DNA from: Rhizobium sp. TH2
GTDB lineage: Bacteria > Pseudomonadota > Alphaproteobacteria > Rhizobiales > Rhizobiaceae
Reading direction: 5' to 3'
Length of the DNA stretch: 64,000 bases
NCBI RefSeq assembly: GCF_024707525.1
Contig: NZ_CP062231.1
Coordinates: 2,294,001-2,358,000, forward strand
The notes beneath the pieces are model-generated. The model worked only from the letters and a program-made list of their open reading frames with translations, was not told the origin of the DNA and searched no databases. The first letter of the stretch is position 1, and the number at the start of each line of letters is the position of its first letter. The translations under genes and the position numbers were made by a program. Of the stretch, positions 45,934-53,108 are shown piece by piece.

Positions 45934-46860
45934 TTACATCGTCAGTTCCTGGAACACGTGACCAACGGGTGTCAAGTTGCCAGCGGCATCGATGAGTTCG
46001 GTGTTAATGTTGAAGTTCCAGCCGTCGGCGGCCTCATAGGCACCGAACCAGGCATGACGCTTCACGAACTTCAGATCATCCATCATCTGGATCGCTTCGG
46101 CAGCGAAATCGGCTGCTTCGTCGGCCGTGAACCGGTCCCGATCCGCCCAATCGACGAGAGCCCATTCAGTCACCCATACAGGCTTGTGATATTCCTGCCT
46201 CACGTCCTTCAGAAATGCCTTGAAATCCGCAACGCTGCCGTCGTCGGAATAGTAATGCACAGCGACAAAATCTACCTGATAATCTCTGCGGTCCGCCTTA
46301 TCCATGAACCTGCCAAGCCATGAATCGTCACCGAGCGTCTCTGTCTGCGTGCAAGCCGGGGAGCCGAGCTCCAGGTTCTTGTCCATCAGCTTTGGCCAAA
46401 GCTTAAGCGCCTCTCCGACGCTGAGATTGGACTGACCCGCATTGTCTGGCTCGTTGAATCCAAGCAGATAGCCGGACGGCGCGTTGGCAAGCCGCTCGAA
46501 GTTGGCAGTCGCGATTTCATCCCTGCCCCAGATCATCGGTACGAAACGCTCATCATTCCTGCCAGCCCCACCGGCCGACCAGAGACGATGGTGACCCCAG
46601 TTTGTGTACCAGCTGAAATCGAACTGCCTGAGATCGGATAACGCTGTGCCTAGCCCGTCGAGGTCCCAGGTGCCGATACCGATCTTCCCCGGGTGTTCCA
46701 CGAGATCTGGGTTCGGCCTGGCTGCGGATTTGTTCTGCGACGTTGGCATAGCAGCAGAGTTGAAAATGAACTCGTCATCTTCAGTCGTCCCGACCAAGAT
46801 ATCCAAGCCTGTTCCCCGATGTGCATTCCTGTGACGACCGTCGATATTGATTTCAAACAT
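45934..46860 (-). CDS. GH128-like glycoside hydrolase
   Basis: A 308-residue protein whose main part (about 60-305) is the TIM-barrel glycosyl hydrolase catalytic core (PF11790, GH128; beta-1,3-glucanase relatives). The acid/base Glu lies in YLLGFNEPDNAGQSNLS, the nucleophile in PVWVTEWALVDW, with aromatic signposts FSWYTNWGHH and FVAVHYYSDDGS. There is no Sec signal; the first 40 residues contain GTGLDILVGTTEDDEFIF, which looks like a decayed RTX/type I nonapeptide region. AGGGGCTCTA precedes the ATG at 46860. The target glucan is unknown; a role in trimming own or plant glucan is inference. Confidence 0.82.
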   Translation of the reverse strand: MFEINIDGRHRNAHRGTGLDILVGTTEDDEFIFNSAAMPTSQNKSAARPNPDLVEHPGKIGIGTWDLDGLGTALSDLRQFDFSWYTNWGHHRLWSAGGAGRNDERFVPMIWGRDEIATANFERLANAPSGYLLGFNEPDNAGQSNLSVGEALKLWPKLMDKNLELGSPACTQTETLGDDSWLGRFMDKADRRDYQVDFVAVHYYSDDGSVADFKAFLKDVRQEYHKPVWVTEWALVDWADRDRFTADEAADFAAEAIQMMDDLKFVKRHAWFGAYEAADGWNFNINTELIDAAGNLTPVGHVFQELTM

Positions 46861-47237
46861 TAGAGCCCCTGAATAAACGGGGCCGCTTTGCCAGTACTGA
46901 ACCCCCCTGTCAAGGCGACACGTTCACTGTGCCGGTAAGGTCTAAAGAGATGGCTTGGTCTCAAATTGAGAATCAACTTTAACTTGAATATATGACAACA
47001 TCAACACAGGATAGATTTTCTCGGTTGCGCTGTCATAGTGGCTAGAGGAATATTGGCGTGAGCGTCGGAAATATGAAGCGACAAAGGCGCCGATGTCCAC
47101 CACCGCGACGATGCCTCTCGCCACCGATCAGGCGCATAACGAGCTGCCACATCTTTGAGACGGGTGGCGTTCCGTTCTGCCACACCTTGCAAATTCTCTA
47201 GCGATTCCAAAGGGGAACAAAGCAAGAATAAGGAGAG
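46861..47237. other. Region between the glycosidase gene and tRNA-Cys
   Basis: About 375 bases, moderately AT-rich near 46940-47040, with the glycosidase promoter presumably at its left end. Only short frames without features. Confidence 0.5.
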
Positions 47238-47311
47238 TGGAGGCCTCGTCCGGAATCGAACCGGAATACAAGGATTTGCAGTCCTCTGCGTAACCACTCC
47301 GCCACGAGGCC
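47238..47311 (-). tRNA. tRNA-Cys (GCA anticodon)
   Basis: A 74-base tRNA on the minus strand. Acceptor GGCCTCG pairs with CGAGGCC, the discriminator is U followed by an encoded CCA (47240-47238), the anticodon loop reads CTGCAAA with anticodon GCA, and the T-arm has GGTTCGATTCC. It reads UGC/UGU. The DNA on both sides is accessory in character. Confidence 0.97.
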
Positions 47312-47571
47312 TCATCTCGAAAACGGATAAGCCAGAATGCTTAATTCTCCGTTCCCTGCCGGGCATTTCAAGCAAATACCCTTGCGGTGTGGCGGGCTTC
47401 TAACAGGAAGGTTTGACCTTCGCAAGGCGATTTTGGAATCTTTGTAAAAAGCCCCGTGGGCCCGTTCCTCGCGCGACCGTTTTCGGGTCCATCGGCTGAA
47501 TCCAAGGGCGGTACCTTCTCCAAAACCACGCGTTTGCCGATCATCGAAGAAAAGGAATGAGGATTTCCACG

Positions 47572-47805
47572 ATGAGAAAGACAGCAATCGTATTTGGCGT
47601 TCTCGCCGCATTTTCCGCCGGTTCTTTTGCGGCGGCGGATGATGTCACGATCATCAAGCGCGACCCCGACACGACAGGCGGCATCGTCGACAAGGAGCGC
47701 CAGCCAAAGCAGAAGGTCATCGTCCGGGAAAGCAGCCCCGACGTGGTGATCAAGGAAAGGCGCGATCCGAATCTGATCATCAAGGGCAAGGTTTCGATCG
47801 ACTGA
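47572..47805 (+). CDS. Small secreted hypothetical protein
   Basis: Pre-protein of 77 residues with signal peptide MRKTAIVFGVLAAFSAGSFA and cleavage around AAA-DD. The mature part, about 55 residues, is highly charged (VTIIKRDPDTTGGIVDKERQ, then VVIKERRDPNLIIKGKVSID), with a repeated (V/I)IKxRxDP pattern at both ends. An ATG 15 bases upstream lacks spacing to the ribosome site; GAGG at the right distance supports 47572. No function is recognised; it ends at a clear hairpin. Confidence 0.75.
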   Translation: MRKTAIVFGVLAAFSAGSFAAADDVTIIKRDPDTTGGIVDKERQPKQKVIVRESSPDVVIKERRDPNLIIKGKVSID

Positions 47806-47833
47806 TCGACCCCAACCCATACAGGAAAAAATC

Positions 47834-47863
47834 AGGGGTCGAACCGTTACCGTTTCGACCCCT
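47834..47863 (+). terminator. Hairpin after the small secreted protein gene
   Basis: Stem AGGGGTCGAA / TTCGACCCCT with a ten-base loop, 29 bases after the stop at 47805. No long U-tract follows, so the strength is uncertain. Confidence 0.6.
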
Positions 47864-48243
47864 ACAAGTGCCCGGTGAGGAAGGGCAAGAGCCCAGTATC
47901 GAGAACCGTTGAATCGCACGCGCGCCGCATGAATAAAGCGTCGACCAAGGCCGTACTGGATTCAATCTCAACACTCGGATTTCGTCATGACCCGCTATAT
48001 CTTGGCCACGCTGCGTGTACTCGGCATCGTCGGTGCATCGTCATTCATGAATGCCGTTACATCCATGCCCGCCGTCTCCTGATCGTACGGCAATCGATGA
48101 ATGGGCGTGCTCATCGTGACAGCCGCTCTCGTATCAATAATCGCCCTCCAACTAAACTTTTGGAACCCGATGCTCGTAAGAATCCTGATTCATCGCGGCG
48201 TGCTGCGTCGAAGGGCGAGGGATTCCTGCGTGGGAGAATGGCT
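47864..48243. other. Intergenic region upstream of the 81-residue protein
   Basis: 380 bases. A 31-codon frame at 47987-48082 (MTRYILATLRVLGIVGASS...) is hydrophobic but has no ribosome site, so it is not called. The rest shows no features. Confidence 0.45.
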
Positions 48244-48489
48244 ATGCGTATCCAGATTGAAGTGAATGGTCCCGATTTCAGCCCATCGGATCCCCGTCGA
48301 ACCACGCAGTGCCAACAGGAAGCCACGGTAGTGGCGCGGCAGGTGATCAGCCAGTTCGTACAAAGCGGCTGGCGAGAATCCGAAGCCGCCCTCGCACTCG
48401 CCGACGCGTTCGATGATTATTGCATGTATCTCGCGGAGAAACCAAAGCGCGTCGTGCTGCCGGCAAACTCCAATCGCAGCGCTGCTTGA
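48244..48489 (+). CDS. Small uncharacterised protein, paralogue 1 of a two-member family
   Basis: A soluble 81-residue protein. The N-terminal part is variable; the core (about 24-66) is CQQEATVVARQVISQFVQSG then WRESEAALALADAFDDYCMY, shared with the product of 51507-51749 as xxQxVxxGWRESEAALALADAxDDYCxYL. Predicted largely helical with two conserved acidic residues and a Cys near the end of the block; the tail PANSNRSAA is also shared. GGGAG precedes the ATG at 48244 with good spacing; an ATG six bases earlier is too close. The family name is unknown to me. Real-gene status is supported by the conserved paralogue. Confidence 0.7.
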   Translation: MRIQIEVNGPDFSPSDPRRTTQCQQEATVVARQVISQFVQSGWRESEAALALADAFDDYCMYLAEKPKRVVLPANSNRSAA

Positions 48490-48981
48490 CGACTGAACTT
48501 CGCGCAAAATAAAAGGCGCTCCGTGATGAACACTGATGTGTCCGTGCGAAGCGCCTCAAAATAACCAGGCAAAAATGCGTGGCGGAAATTTGGCTCCCCG
48601 GGCCGGAGCCAATCTAATTCTTTTTATCAATTGATTCAATGCATTATAAAGAGATGAAGAGTGTAATGTATAGCATAATGTTTAGCGAATTCGAGGCCTT
48701 TTCGCGTCAGCGGAGTTGTGGGCGGCCGCGTTCGGACGTCAGCAGCCTTCTCACATCGGCGCGCGCGTCGAAAATCTTTGACAAACTTAGGCCGATACGC
48801 GGAGAAACAGCGAGAAATAACCCAACAATTTCAAAAGATGGACTTTCCAGTCAAGAACTCATTCTTGAAACTAGCGCCCTGCCCGTGCCTATGAGCACAG
48901 ACTCTTCAAAGCGGTGGACACTTCTTGAAAATAAACGCGCCTTCACCCGTTCAATTGGAAAACAGGCAGCCATTTCGACTA
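48490..48981. other. AT-rich intergenic region without a supported gene
   Basis: About 490 bases. An interrupted inverted repeat (AGGCGCT at 48514-48520 with AGCGCCT at 48550-48556) may end the preceding gene. Further right the DNA is AT-rich around 48600-48690; a 124-codon frame there has no features. Confidence 0.45.
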
Positions 48982-49110
48982 CTAACGCCGCGTTGGCCAT
49001 TCATTTTCCATGAAATCGATCGCCTCGTCGACTGAATGAAAAGTGCGCGCAAAGCCGGTTTGAAGGCGCATTGTCAGAGGCTTTGTCCAGAACGTGTCAT
49101 CCCTATCCAT
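48982..49110 (-). CDS. Short DUF982-type protein, apparently truncated
   Basis: A 42-residue frame too short for usual gene finders. MDRDDTFWTKPLTMRLQTGF then SVDEAIDFMENEWPTRR fits the first half of the rhizobial DUF982 family (W-x-x-P-(V/L)-x-V/M-R..., then a helix ending in a WP motif); full members run on to about 75-90 residues with an Ala-rich helix that is missing here. A very strong ribosome site, GGGAGGAGGAA, sits directly ahead of the ATG at 49110. Either a naturally short member or a copy cut by a premature stop. Confidence 0.55.
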   Translation of the reverse strand: MDRDDTFWTKPLTMRLQTGFARTFHSVDEAIDFMENEWPTRR

Positions 49111-49589
49111 TTCCTCCTCCCTTGGTCTGTTTGACGAAAAGGGAAACATCCTAGTTTACTCCAATTGCGGCGAGAAAAACGGCTTTGTACGAAAATGACA
49201 ATTGGGGAACCAGCCGCCGGGCAGCACGTTCACGCGGCCTCGTCCTCCCGAGCGACCGAGGCCGCCCGGCTGATGTGGGTGTAGTCGGGCCGTTCGTGTC
49301 GGCACGCCTGATATGGTTGGCTTGATCACATGCAAAACCCGACCGGCGCCTCCCAACGCCGATCGGGATTTTAGCGGAGCGGCATGGGTGCGCTCACGAG
49401 GGACTGCAGGTGGCGTGGCGCACCTACTGCAGTCCAACAGGAATAATGCACACTGCGGTCGGCCTTAGAATGCTCGGTACGTTTCCGCACCGGGAACCCA
49501 TCGCGGACATTATAGTTTGCTGCGGGTCATGTCTCCTGTTGAGGCGGCCGTCTGGCGATCCTCTTTCAGAAATTGTCGCCAGGCGGCCG
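49111..49589. other. Gene-poor interval with two hairpins
   Basis: It contains a terminator-like hairpin at 49338-49367 (CCCGACCGGCG / CGCCGATCGGG, followed by ATTTT on the plus side and preceded by AAAA, so usable from both sides) with no recognised gene leading into it, and a long hairpin at 49546-49588 that ends the gene at 49590. No protein-coding gene is supported. Confidence 0.5.
49546..49588 (-). terminator. Long hairpin directly after the 72-residue gene; also a repeated element
   Basis: Arms GGCCGTCTGGCGA (49546-49558) and TCGCCAGGCGGCC (49576-49588) pair along 13 bases with one G-T, around a 17-base loop. The stem begins one base after the stop codon of 49590-49808. A second element with the same 11-base arms and the same loop length lies at 49973-50013. 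Confidence 0.65.
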
Positions 49590-49808
49590 TTAGGTAGGCC
49601 ACGCATATCGCGCACGCGCCACCCTTTCACATTCTTCAAAGAGCCGGTCGGGATCGGTCACGCCCGACTGATACGCGCGCAGACAGAATGCAGCGAAATC
49701 ACGCTGACGGGCAATGGTCCGGTCGAACCACGTCTCCCGCGCGATGCGCTTGAAGACATCGTGCACCACCTCAAACTCACTTGGTTGATATACGCCAGAA
49801 ACACTCAC
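49590..49808 (-). CDS. Small hypothetical protein (WFDR / RDFA helical family)
   Basis: A 72-residue helical protein: FEVVHDVFKRIARETWFDRT, then RQRDFAAFCLRAYQSGVTDP and DRLFEECERVARARYA. I recognise the pattern xWFDRTxxxQRDFAxxCxRxYxxGxxDPxRLxxxC from small uncharacterised proteins of Rhizobiales, but no function is known to me. No signal peptide or membrane helix. The stop is followed at once by a long hairpin. Its location among other tiny genes suggests an accessory, fast-turnover region. Confidence 0.65.
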   Translation of the reverse strand: MSVSGVYQPSEFEVVHDVFKRIARETWFDRTIARQRDFAAFCLRAYQSGVTDPDRLFEECERVARARYAWPT

Positions 49809-49972
49809 CGCAAACCCCCGTATTGGACCAGTTCCGACGCAAAATATATTTCAAATGTGAGCACCTACAAGGAGCTCTTTAGTCTGTTTCGTACAGAGTA
49901 GAGGGATATTTGGTAGACGGGAACCAGACAACTGAACAGGCGTTCATACGCCGTCGTATCTCCTGATCGACA

Positions 49973-50013
49973 GGGCCGTCTGGCTTCCCTCAAACCATCA
50001 GGCCAGGCGGCCC
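49973..50013 (-). repeat. Second copy of the GGCCGTCTGGC...GCCAGGCGGCC palindromic element
   Basis: Arms GGGCCGTCTGGC (49973-49984) and GCCAGGCGGCCC (50002-50013) with a 17-base loop; the element overlaps the last codons of the gene at 49998 and probably serves as its terminator. The arms are almost identical to those at 49546-49588, so this may be a dispersed palindromic repeat family. Confidence 0.6.
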
Positions 50014-50153
50014 CCTCCTACGTCGGCACGCACCTTTGCTTGGGCTGATTTCCAAACGCCGTCCTGGCAGGGCACGTCGGCGAAATCGCTGAAGACCAGC
50101 AAGGCGGCCAGCATCAGGAACAATGCCAGGCCAGCTGCGAAAACCCAGTTCAT
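49998..50153 (-). CDS. Small single-helix membrane protein
   Basis: A 51-residue protein: hydrophobic segment MNWVFAAGLALFLMLAALLV followed by FSDFADVPCQDGVWKSAQAK and a glycine-rich basic end. One membrane helix with a short outer/cytosolic tail is predicted. GGAG lies seven bases ahead of the ATG, within the end of the XRE pseudogene, whose TGA overlaps this ATG (ATGA). The overlap indicates that the two were once translated together. No family is recognised. Confidence 0.6.
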   Translation of the reverse strand: MNWVFAAGLALFLMLAALLVFSDFADVPCQDGVWKSAQAKVRADVGGGRLA

Positions 50154-50360
50154 TTGCGATCTCCAAGGCGCACGCCAGGACCGTTCCCATTGGCGCGGTG
50201 AAGATGATGTCGGCGGATTCTAGGGCGGCGCGGATGGCGGCGATAGCGTCATCTGAAACAACGCGCCTATTCTTTCCACGGTAGACAGGCCAAGTCCGGC
50301 AGCGCTCGCCACTGGCTGGGTGAGATCAAGGAGCGCTCTGAGAAGACCCGCGCTGGGCGT
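50150..50360 (-). pseudogene. XRE-family helix-turn-helix regulator, frameshifted
   Basis: Pieces of a small Cro/C1-type regulator are spread over three frames. First LLRALLDLTQPVASAAGLGL then STVER (the helix-turn-helix core, normally RALLDxTQxxLAxAAGLGLSTVxxFE); after a one-base loss at GAAAGAATAGG the next frame gives RRVVSDDAIAAIRAALESAD and IIFTAP; after another one-base loss at GCGCCAATGGG the original end NGNGPGVRLGDRK-stop is recovered. Rhizobial genomes carry many intact 70-90-residue members with this same ending. The start of the gene is also disturbed. The downstream small membrane gene is still coupled by ATGA. Confidence 0.75.
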
Positions 50361-50527
50361 CTGGAATGGCTCGCCTTTGCGGCCAGGCTTCTCCGCATCG
50401 AACTCGAGCCGAGCACAAATCCCGACCACGAATACTCTCCTGCGGCACGTTTGCGAAGCGATTCCACTTCCCTCGCGACGGTCAGTGGACCGACTTCGCG
50501 AAGCCCTCCATCAGGGCTAAAGGTCAT
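50267..50527 (-). CDS. Doubtful 86-residue frame coupled to the upstream tiny ORF
   Basis: Starts with MTFSPDGGLREVGPLTVARE, and its ATG overlaps the TGA of the 34-codon frame at 50524-50628 (ATGA). Only the first 40 or so residues look protein-like; the rest runs through the decayed XRE gene in a different frame and is Arg/Ser-rich. It may be a small gene whose 3' end has been lost or shifted. Confidence 0.3.
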   Translation of the reverse strand: MTFSPDGGLREVGPLTVAREVESLRKRAAGEYSWSGFVLGSSSMRRSLAAKASHSRRPARVFSERSLISPSQWRALPDLACLPWKE

Positions 50528-50628
50528 GACGGCCGCAGACGTACCGATACCCGAAGGCCTAACGACTTAGTGTCAAGGCGCGAGTCCGCCTGCCCGCCGT
50601 AGAGCTTGTCATCGGCGGGCTTTTTCAT
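50524..50628 (-). CDS. Possible 34-residue peptide in the tiny-gene cluster
   Basis: Encodes MKKPADDKLYGGQADSRLDT followed by KSLGLRVSVRLRPS. A GAGGG ribosome site precedes the ATG at 50628, and its stop codon overlaps the next ATG (ATGA). It begins 18 bases after the 61-codon gene at 50647. No family recognised. The inverted repeat at 50592-50620 lies inside it, so part of its sequence may be constrained by that hairpin. Confidence 0.4.
   Translation of the reverse strand: MKKPADDKLYGGQADSRLDTKSLGLRVSVRLRPS
50592..50625 (+). terminator. Terminator-like hairpin on the plus strand
   Basis: GCCCGCC (50592-50598) and GGCGGGC (50614-50620) with TTTTT immediately after. It is a textbook intrinsic terminator for the plus strand, yet no plus-strand gene is seen for 3 kb upstream. 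Confidence 0.65.
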
Positions 50629-50646
50629 GCGCCCTCTGTATCTGCA

Positions 50647-50832
50647 TTACTGCGTGTTGGCCGCGGGCTGCATGGCATCGGCGATCGTAGTTGCGGGTCC
50701 CGGTACTGACGTGAGGCGGCCCGCCATTGAAAAAGCGATCAATGCCAGCATGGCGACGTCCAAGAAAATTATGATGATAGTGTTCGTGGTCAGGGCTCGC
50801 TCCGAGTTTGGTCTTCCGGGATCACTAACCAC
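50647..50832 (-). CDS. Small membrane protein, head of the tiny-gene cluster
   Basis: A 61-residue frame from a GTG. A polar start (VSDPGRPNSERALTTN) precedes a hydrophobic helix TIIIIFLDVAMLALIAFSMA and a polar tail ending QPAANTQ. The single strong helix and the following closely packed small frames make a real gene plausible, but the start is uncertain and no ribosome site is convincing. The opposite strand is also open for 118 codons but reads as low-quality sequence. Confidence 0.45.
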   Translation of the reverse strand: MVSDPGRPNSERALTTNTIIIIFLDVAMLALIAFSMAGRLTSVPGPATTIADAMQPAANTQ

Positions 50833-51506
50833 GCTATGGTCCCGCTGGTTCCCAAGCGCGCCATTCGCCCTCAGTCGGCCGGCTCTTTTTTATCCGGAAC
50901 TTTCCCGCGCGTCGCGCCTTAGTGGCACAAGTCCATTATCAAAACGACACCACGACAACTGACCGGCCCTCGCGGCCGGTTCTTCATATAGAAAAAGCCT
51001 CGTCATTAGGACGGGGCAGTTACAACTTCAGGGAATCACGCGCCGAGTAGGGAGCATTGGACGGGTGTCGTGTCGCCATGGGAGGACGACGGGGATGAAC
51101 CGGCGAACAGCGGTCCGACTGAAACGTACAATCCCGCGCCAAATATAGAAAATGAACCGCGTTTAAGCTCCTACTAAGATTGCAATCCACCATAGATTGC
51201 GCCCCCCGGCGGTCGCCGCCTCCCCCAAAAGGCGTCGGCCGCCACTTAGAACGACTACTCAATCGGCTGATCGATTCGTCTCACCTTTGAGCAGGTCTTT
51301 CATGGCCGTGAACGCCTGGACTGGAGATGACGGCGCCGGATACCCGGACCGACCGGGCAAATCAAAGTTGTCGGGCGATCTGTACCACGGCTCGCCGGTT
51401 CGACCACCTCTGTCCGTTTTCGTACCAATTTAAAATATTGTGGATCCCCCTCGAATTTCAGGGGTTAATAGTCGGCTGAGTGGCGCGCAACTGGAGGAGT
51501 ACTGTT
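50833..51506. other. Intergenic region without a supported gene
   Basis: About 670 bases. Contains a short hairpin ACCGGCC-CTCGC-GGCCGGT near 50962-50980. Frames of 78-80 codons occur on both strands; one from 51301 reads MAVNAWTGDDGAGYPDRPGK but lacks a ribosome site. The promoter for the gene at 51507 is probably in the right part. Confidence 0.45.
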
Positions 51507-51749
51507 GTGCTGGAGAGGATTGAATTCCGAGAGCCTAAAGCTGCGCCGTCATCGGTCGTGAGGCCCATCACTTGTCAAAAAGAGGCTCAATCGATTGTCA
51601 GGCAAGTGGTCGTCCAAATGGTGATCGCCGGTTGGCGGGAGAGCGAGGCGGCGCTGGCTCTTGCGGATGCTTGTGACGATTACTGCGTGTACCTCTCCAA
51701 GGAACCTCCGGCCGAAATGACCGCGGCAAATTCCAATGCTCGCGCGTAG
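51507..51749 (+). CDS. Small uncharacterised protein, paralogue 2 of a two-member family
   Basis: An 80-residue protein with GTG start preceded by GGAGGAG at ideal spacing. Its core CQKEAQSIVRQVVVQMVIAG then WRESEAALALADACDDYCVY aligns without gaps with the product of 48244-48489, and both end in an Ala-Asn-Ser-Asn tail. The N-terminal 22 residues differ. Predicted mostly helical and soluble. No known domain recognised. The downstream gene overlaps it by 14 bases, so the two are probably coexpressed. Confidence 0.7.
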   Translation: MLERIEFREPKAAPSSVVRPITCQKEAQSIVRQVVVQMVIAGWRESEAALALADACDDYCVYLSKEPPAEMTAANSNARA

Positions 51750-51954
51750 CCAAGGCGGCGGTTCCCGCAGCCAGGAGGCTTTGGAGTCTCGGGTGACTGC
51801 CATCGTCAACGAGGGCCGCACAGCCGGCTGGTCGAACGCTTACATCACCGCGACGCTCATAGTGCTGTTTTACGATTTCACGCGGGCCAATGCCGCTGTT
51901 GGCGAAACAGAGCGACAGATCGCGGAGGCGATTGAAAGGCTTCGCGATGGCTGA
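51736..51954 (+). CDS. Small uncharacterised helical protein
   Basis: A 72-residue frame overlapping the preceding gene. After a low-complexity start (MLARSQGGGSRSQEALESR) the body is helical: VTAIVNEGRTAGWSNAYITA then TLIVLFYDFTRANAAVGETE and a final helix AEAIERLRDG. The first ATG lacks a ribosome site; an in-frame GTG at the VTAIV residue has GGAG before it and may be the true start. It is followed by a hairpin at 51997-52026. Function unknown. Confidence 0.5.
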   Translation: MLARSQGGGSRSQEALESRVTAIVNEGRTAGWSNAYITATLIVLFYDFTRANAAVGETERQIAEAIERLRDG

Positions 51955-51996
51955 GGACTTGCTCAGAAATAGGAGTGGAAGCGCGTTCAAAGGCTA

Positions 51997-52026
51997 GGCG
52001 GCCCCGAGTGGGAACTGAGGGCCGCC
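51997..52026 (+). terminator. Hairpin closing the 51507-51954 unit
   Basis: GGCGGCCC (51997-52004) pairs with GGGCCGCC (52019-52026). No strong U-tract follows. Confidence 0.45.
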
Positions 52027-52047
52027 CGCCGTGGCTACGCTCCCCTA

Positions 52048-52131
52048 TTAGGCAAGCCAGCCGCTGCTCGATGCAAGCGCGTAGAAGTCGTCATCAACCG
52101 AGCCGTCGATACCAGCATCCAGGACGCTCAT
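52048..52131 (-). CDS. Possible 27-residue peptide overlapping the lysR stop
   Basis: Its ATG overlaps the TGA of the LysR gene (ATGA on the minus strand). It reads MSVLDAGIDGSVDDDFYALA and ends SSSGWLA, an acidic peptide with no known relative. It could be a translationally coupled micro-protein or the stump of a lost gene. Confidence 0.3.
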   Translation of the reverse strand: MSVLDAGIDGSVDDDFYALASSSGWLA

Positions 52132-52982
52132 GGCGTAACCATAGCCTCGCGCAGCTGCTTCAAAGCCCAGACGACCAGAGGATCGGATCGCCGTCGAACG
52201 TGAACCGCGGAGAAAACGGGCTGGGGAATGACCGGTGCGCCCTCTACAATGCGCAGGTGCGGCACCTTAGCGAGTGCGCTCGGTATGGCGAACCGGGGGA
52301 GATACAGCGCCCCGCCGTGCCGCGCCAGCAGCTCCATGGCAAGATCGTCGCTGCCGATGACCAGTTTCGGAAACGCGAACTTGGGAATGGAGTCGTCGAG
52401 CGCGCGCTCAAAGGCCGTGGTGTAAGCGACCTTGATGTAACGGCCGAATTCGATAGCCTCAAACGAGTCATGATCGGTCGACACCATGACGAACTCCGCC
52501 GTGCCTAGGTCACCGATGCGAACGTCGGGAGTTAACTGCGGCGCAAACATGATGCCGATATCGGTCTCGCCGGAAACGACGTCGCGCTGAATCTGGGAGG
52601 AGAAGTTGATCTCCACATGCAGGCTGAGATCGTCCCTGCTGTGCAGCCTATCGACCCAGTCTAGGAGATACGCCCTGACGAGGCTGTACTGACACGATAC
52701 GTGAAGCCTATGGCTGCTGGCCGACGCTCCGCTAAGGACATCCCGCCTGGCATGCCCCCACAGCGTGAGGAATGCGCGGCAATGCCCCTCGAATCGTCGA
52801 CCCGCCGGAGTGGCCTCAGCTCCTCCCCGCCCGCGTTCGAATAAGCGAATGCCTACCATCTCTTCAAGCTGTCTGATGCGAGCGCTGACTGTCGATTGCA
52901 TGATGTTCATGCGTTCAGCAGTTCTCTTGAAATTTCCCGTCTCGAGCACGTCGAGAAAAGTCATCACCAGCGTTTCGTTCAT
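52128..52982 (-). CDS. LysR family transcriptional regulator
   Basis: A 284-residue activator/repressor. The N-terminal winged helix-turn-helix (about 1-60) has MTFLDVLETGNFKRTAERMN then MQSTVSARIRQLEEMVGIRL, the LysR signature. The effector domain follows, with the two-lobed pattern SGETDIGIMFAPQLTPDVRI and GGALYLPRFAIPSA. The ATG at 52982 is preferred to an upstream TTG. It is divergent from the amidohydrolase-Rieske pair with 126 bases between, so it most likely controls that pair in response to its substrate. Confidence 0.9.
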   Translation of the reverse strand: MNETLVMTFLDVLETGNFKRTAERMNIMQSTVSARIRQLEEMVGIRLFERGRGGAEATPAGRRFEGHCRAFLTLWGHARRDVLSGASASSHRLHVSCQYSLVRAYLLDWVDRLHSRDDLSLHVEINFSSQIQRDVVSGETDIGIMFAPQLTPDVRIGDLGTAEFVMVSTDHDSFEAIEFGRYIKVAYTTAFERALDDSIPKFAFPKLVIGSDDLAMELLARHGGALYLPRFAIPSALAKVPHLRIVEGAPVIPQPVFSAVHVRRRSDPLVVWALKQLREAMVTP

Positions 52983-53108
52983 TGTGGCTCGTTCGAAAAT
53001 ATCGATCAATAATCTTGGTCAAGTGATATTTTCCGATTGAATGGCTGTCAATATGGTTATGGCAGTTGCGGCTGGCCCGACGGTCCCGCGTTAAGCAGGA
53101 GCCAAACA

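Noticed and set aside
47987..48082. 31-codon hydrophobic frame MTRYILATLRVLG...
   Set aside because: No ribosome site and no relative known; kept out although it could be a peptide.
50606..50962. 118-codon plus-strand frame
   Set aside because: Overlaps the better-supported minus-strand membrane protein; Arg/Ser/Pro-rich tail and no ribosome site.
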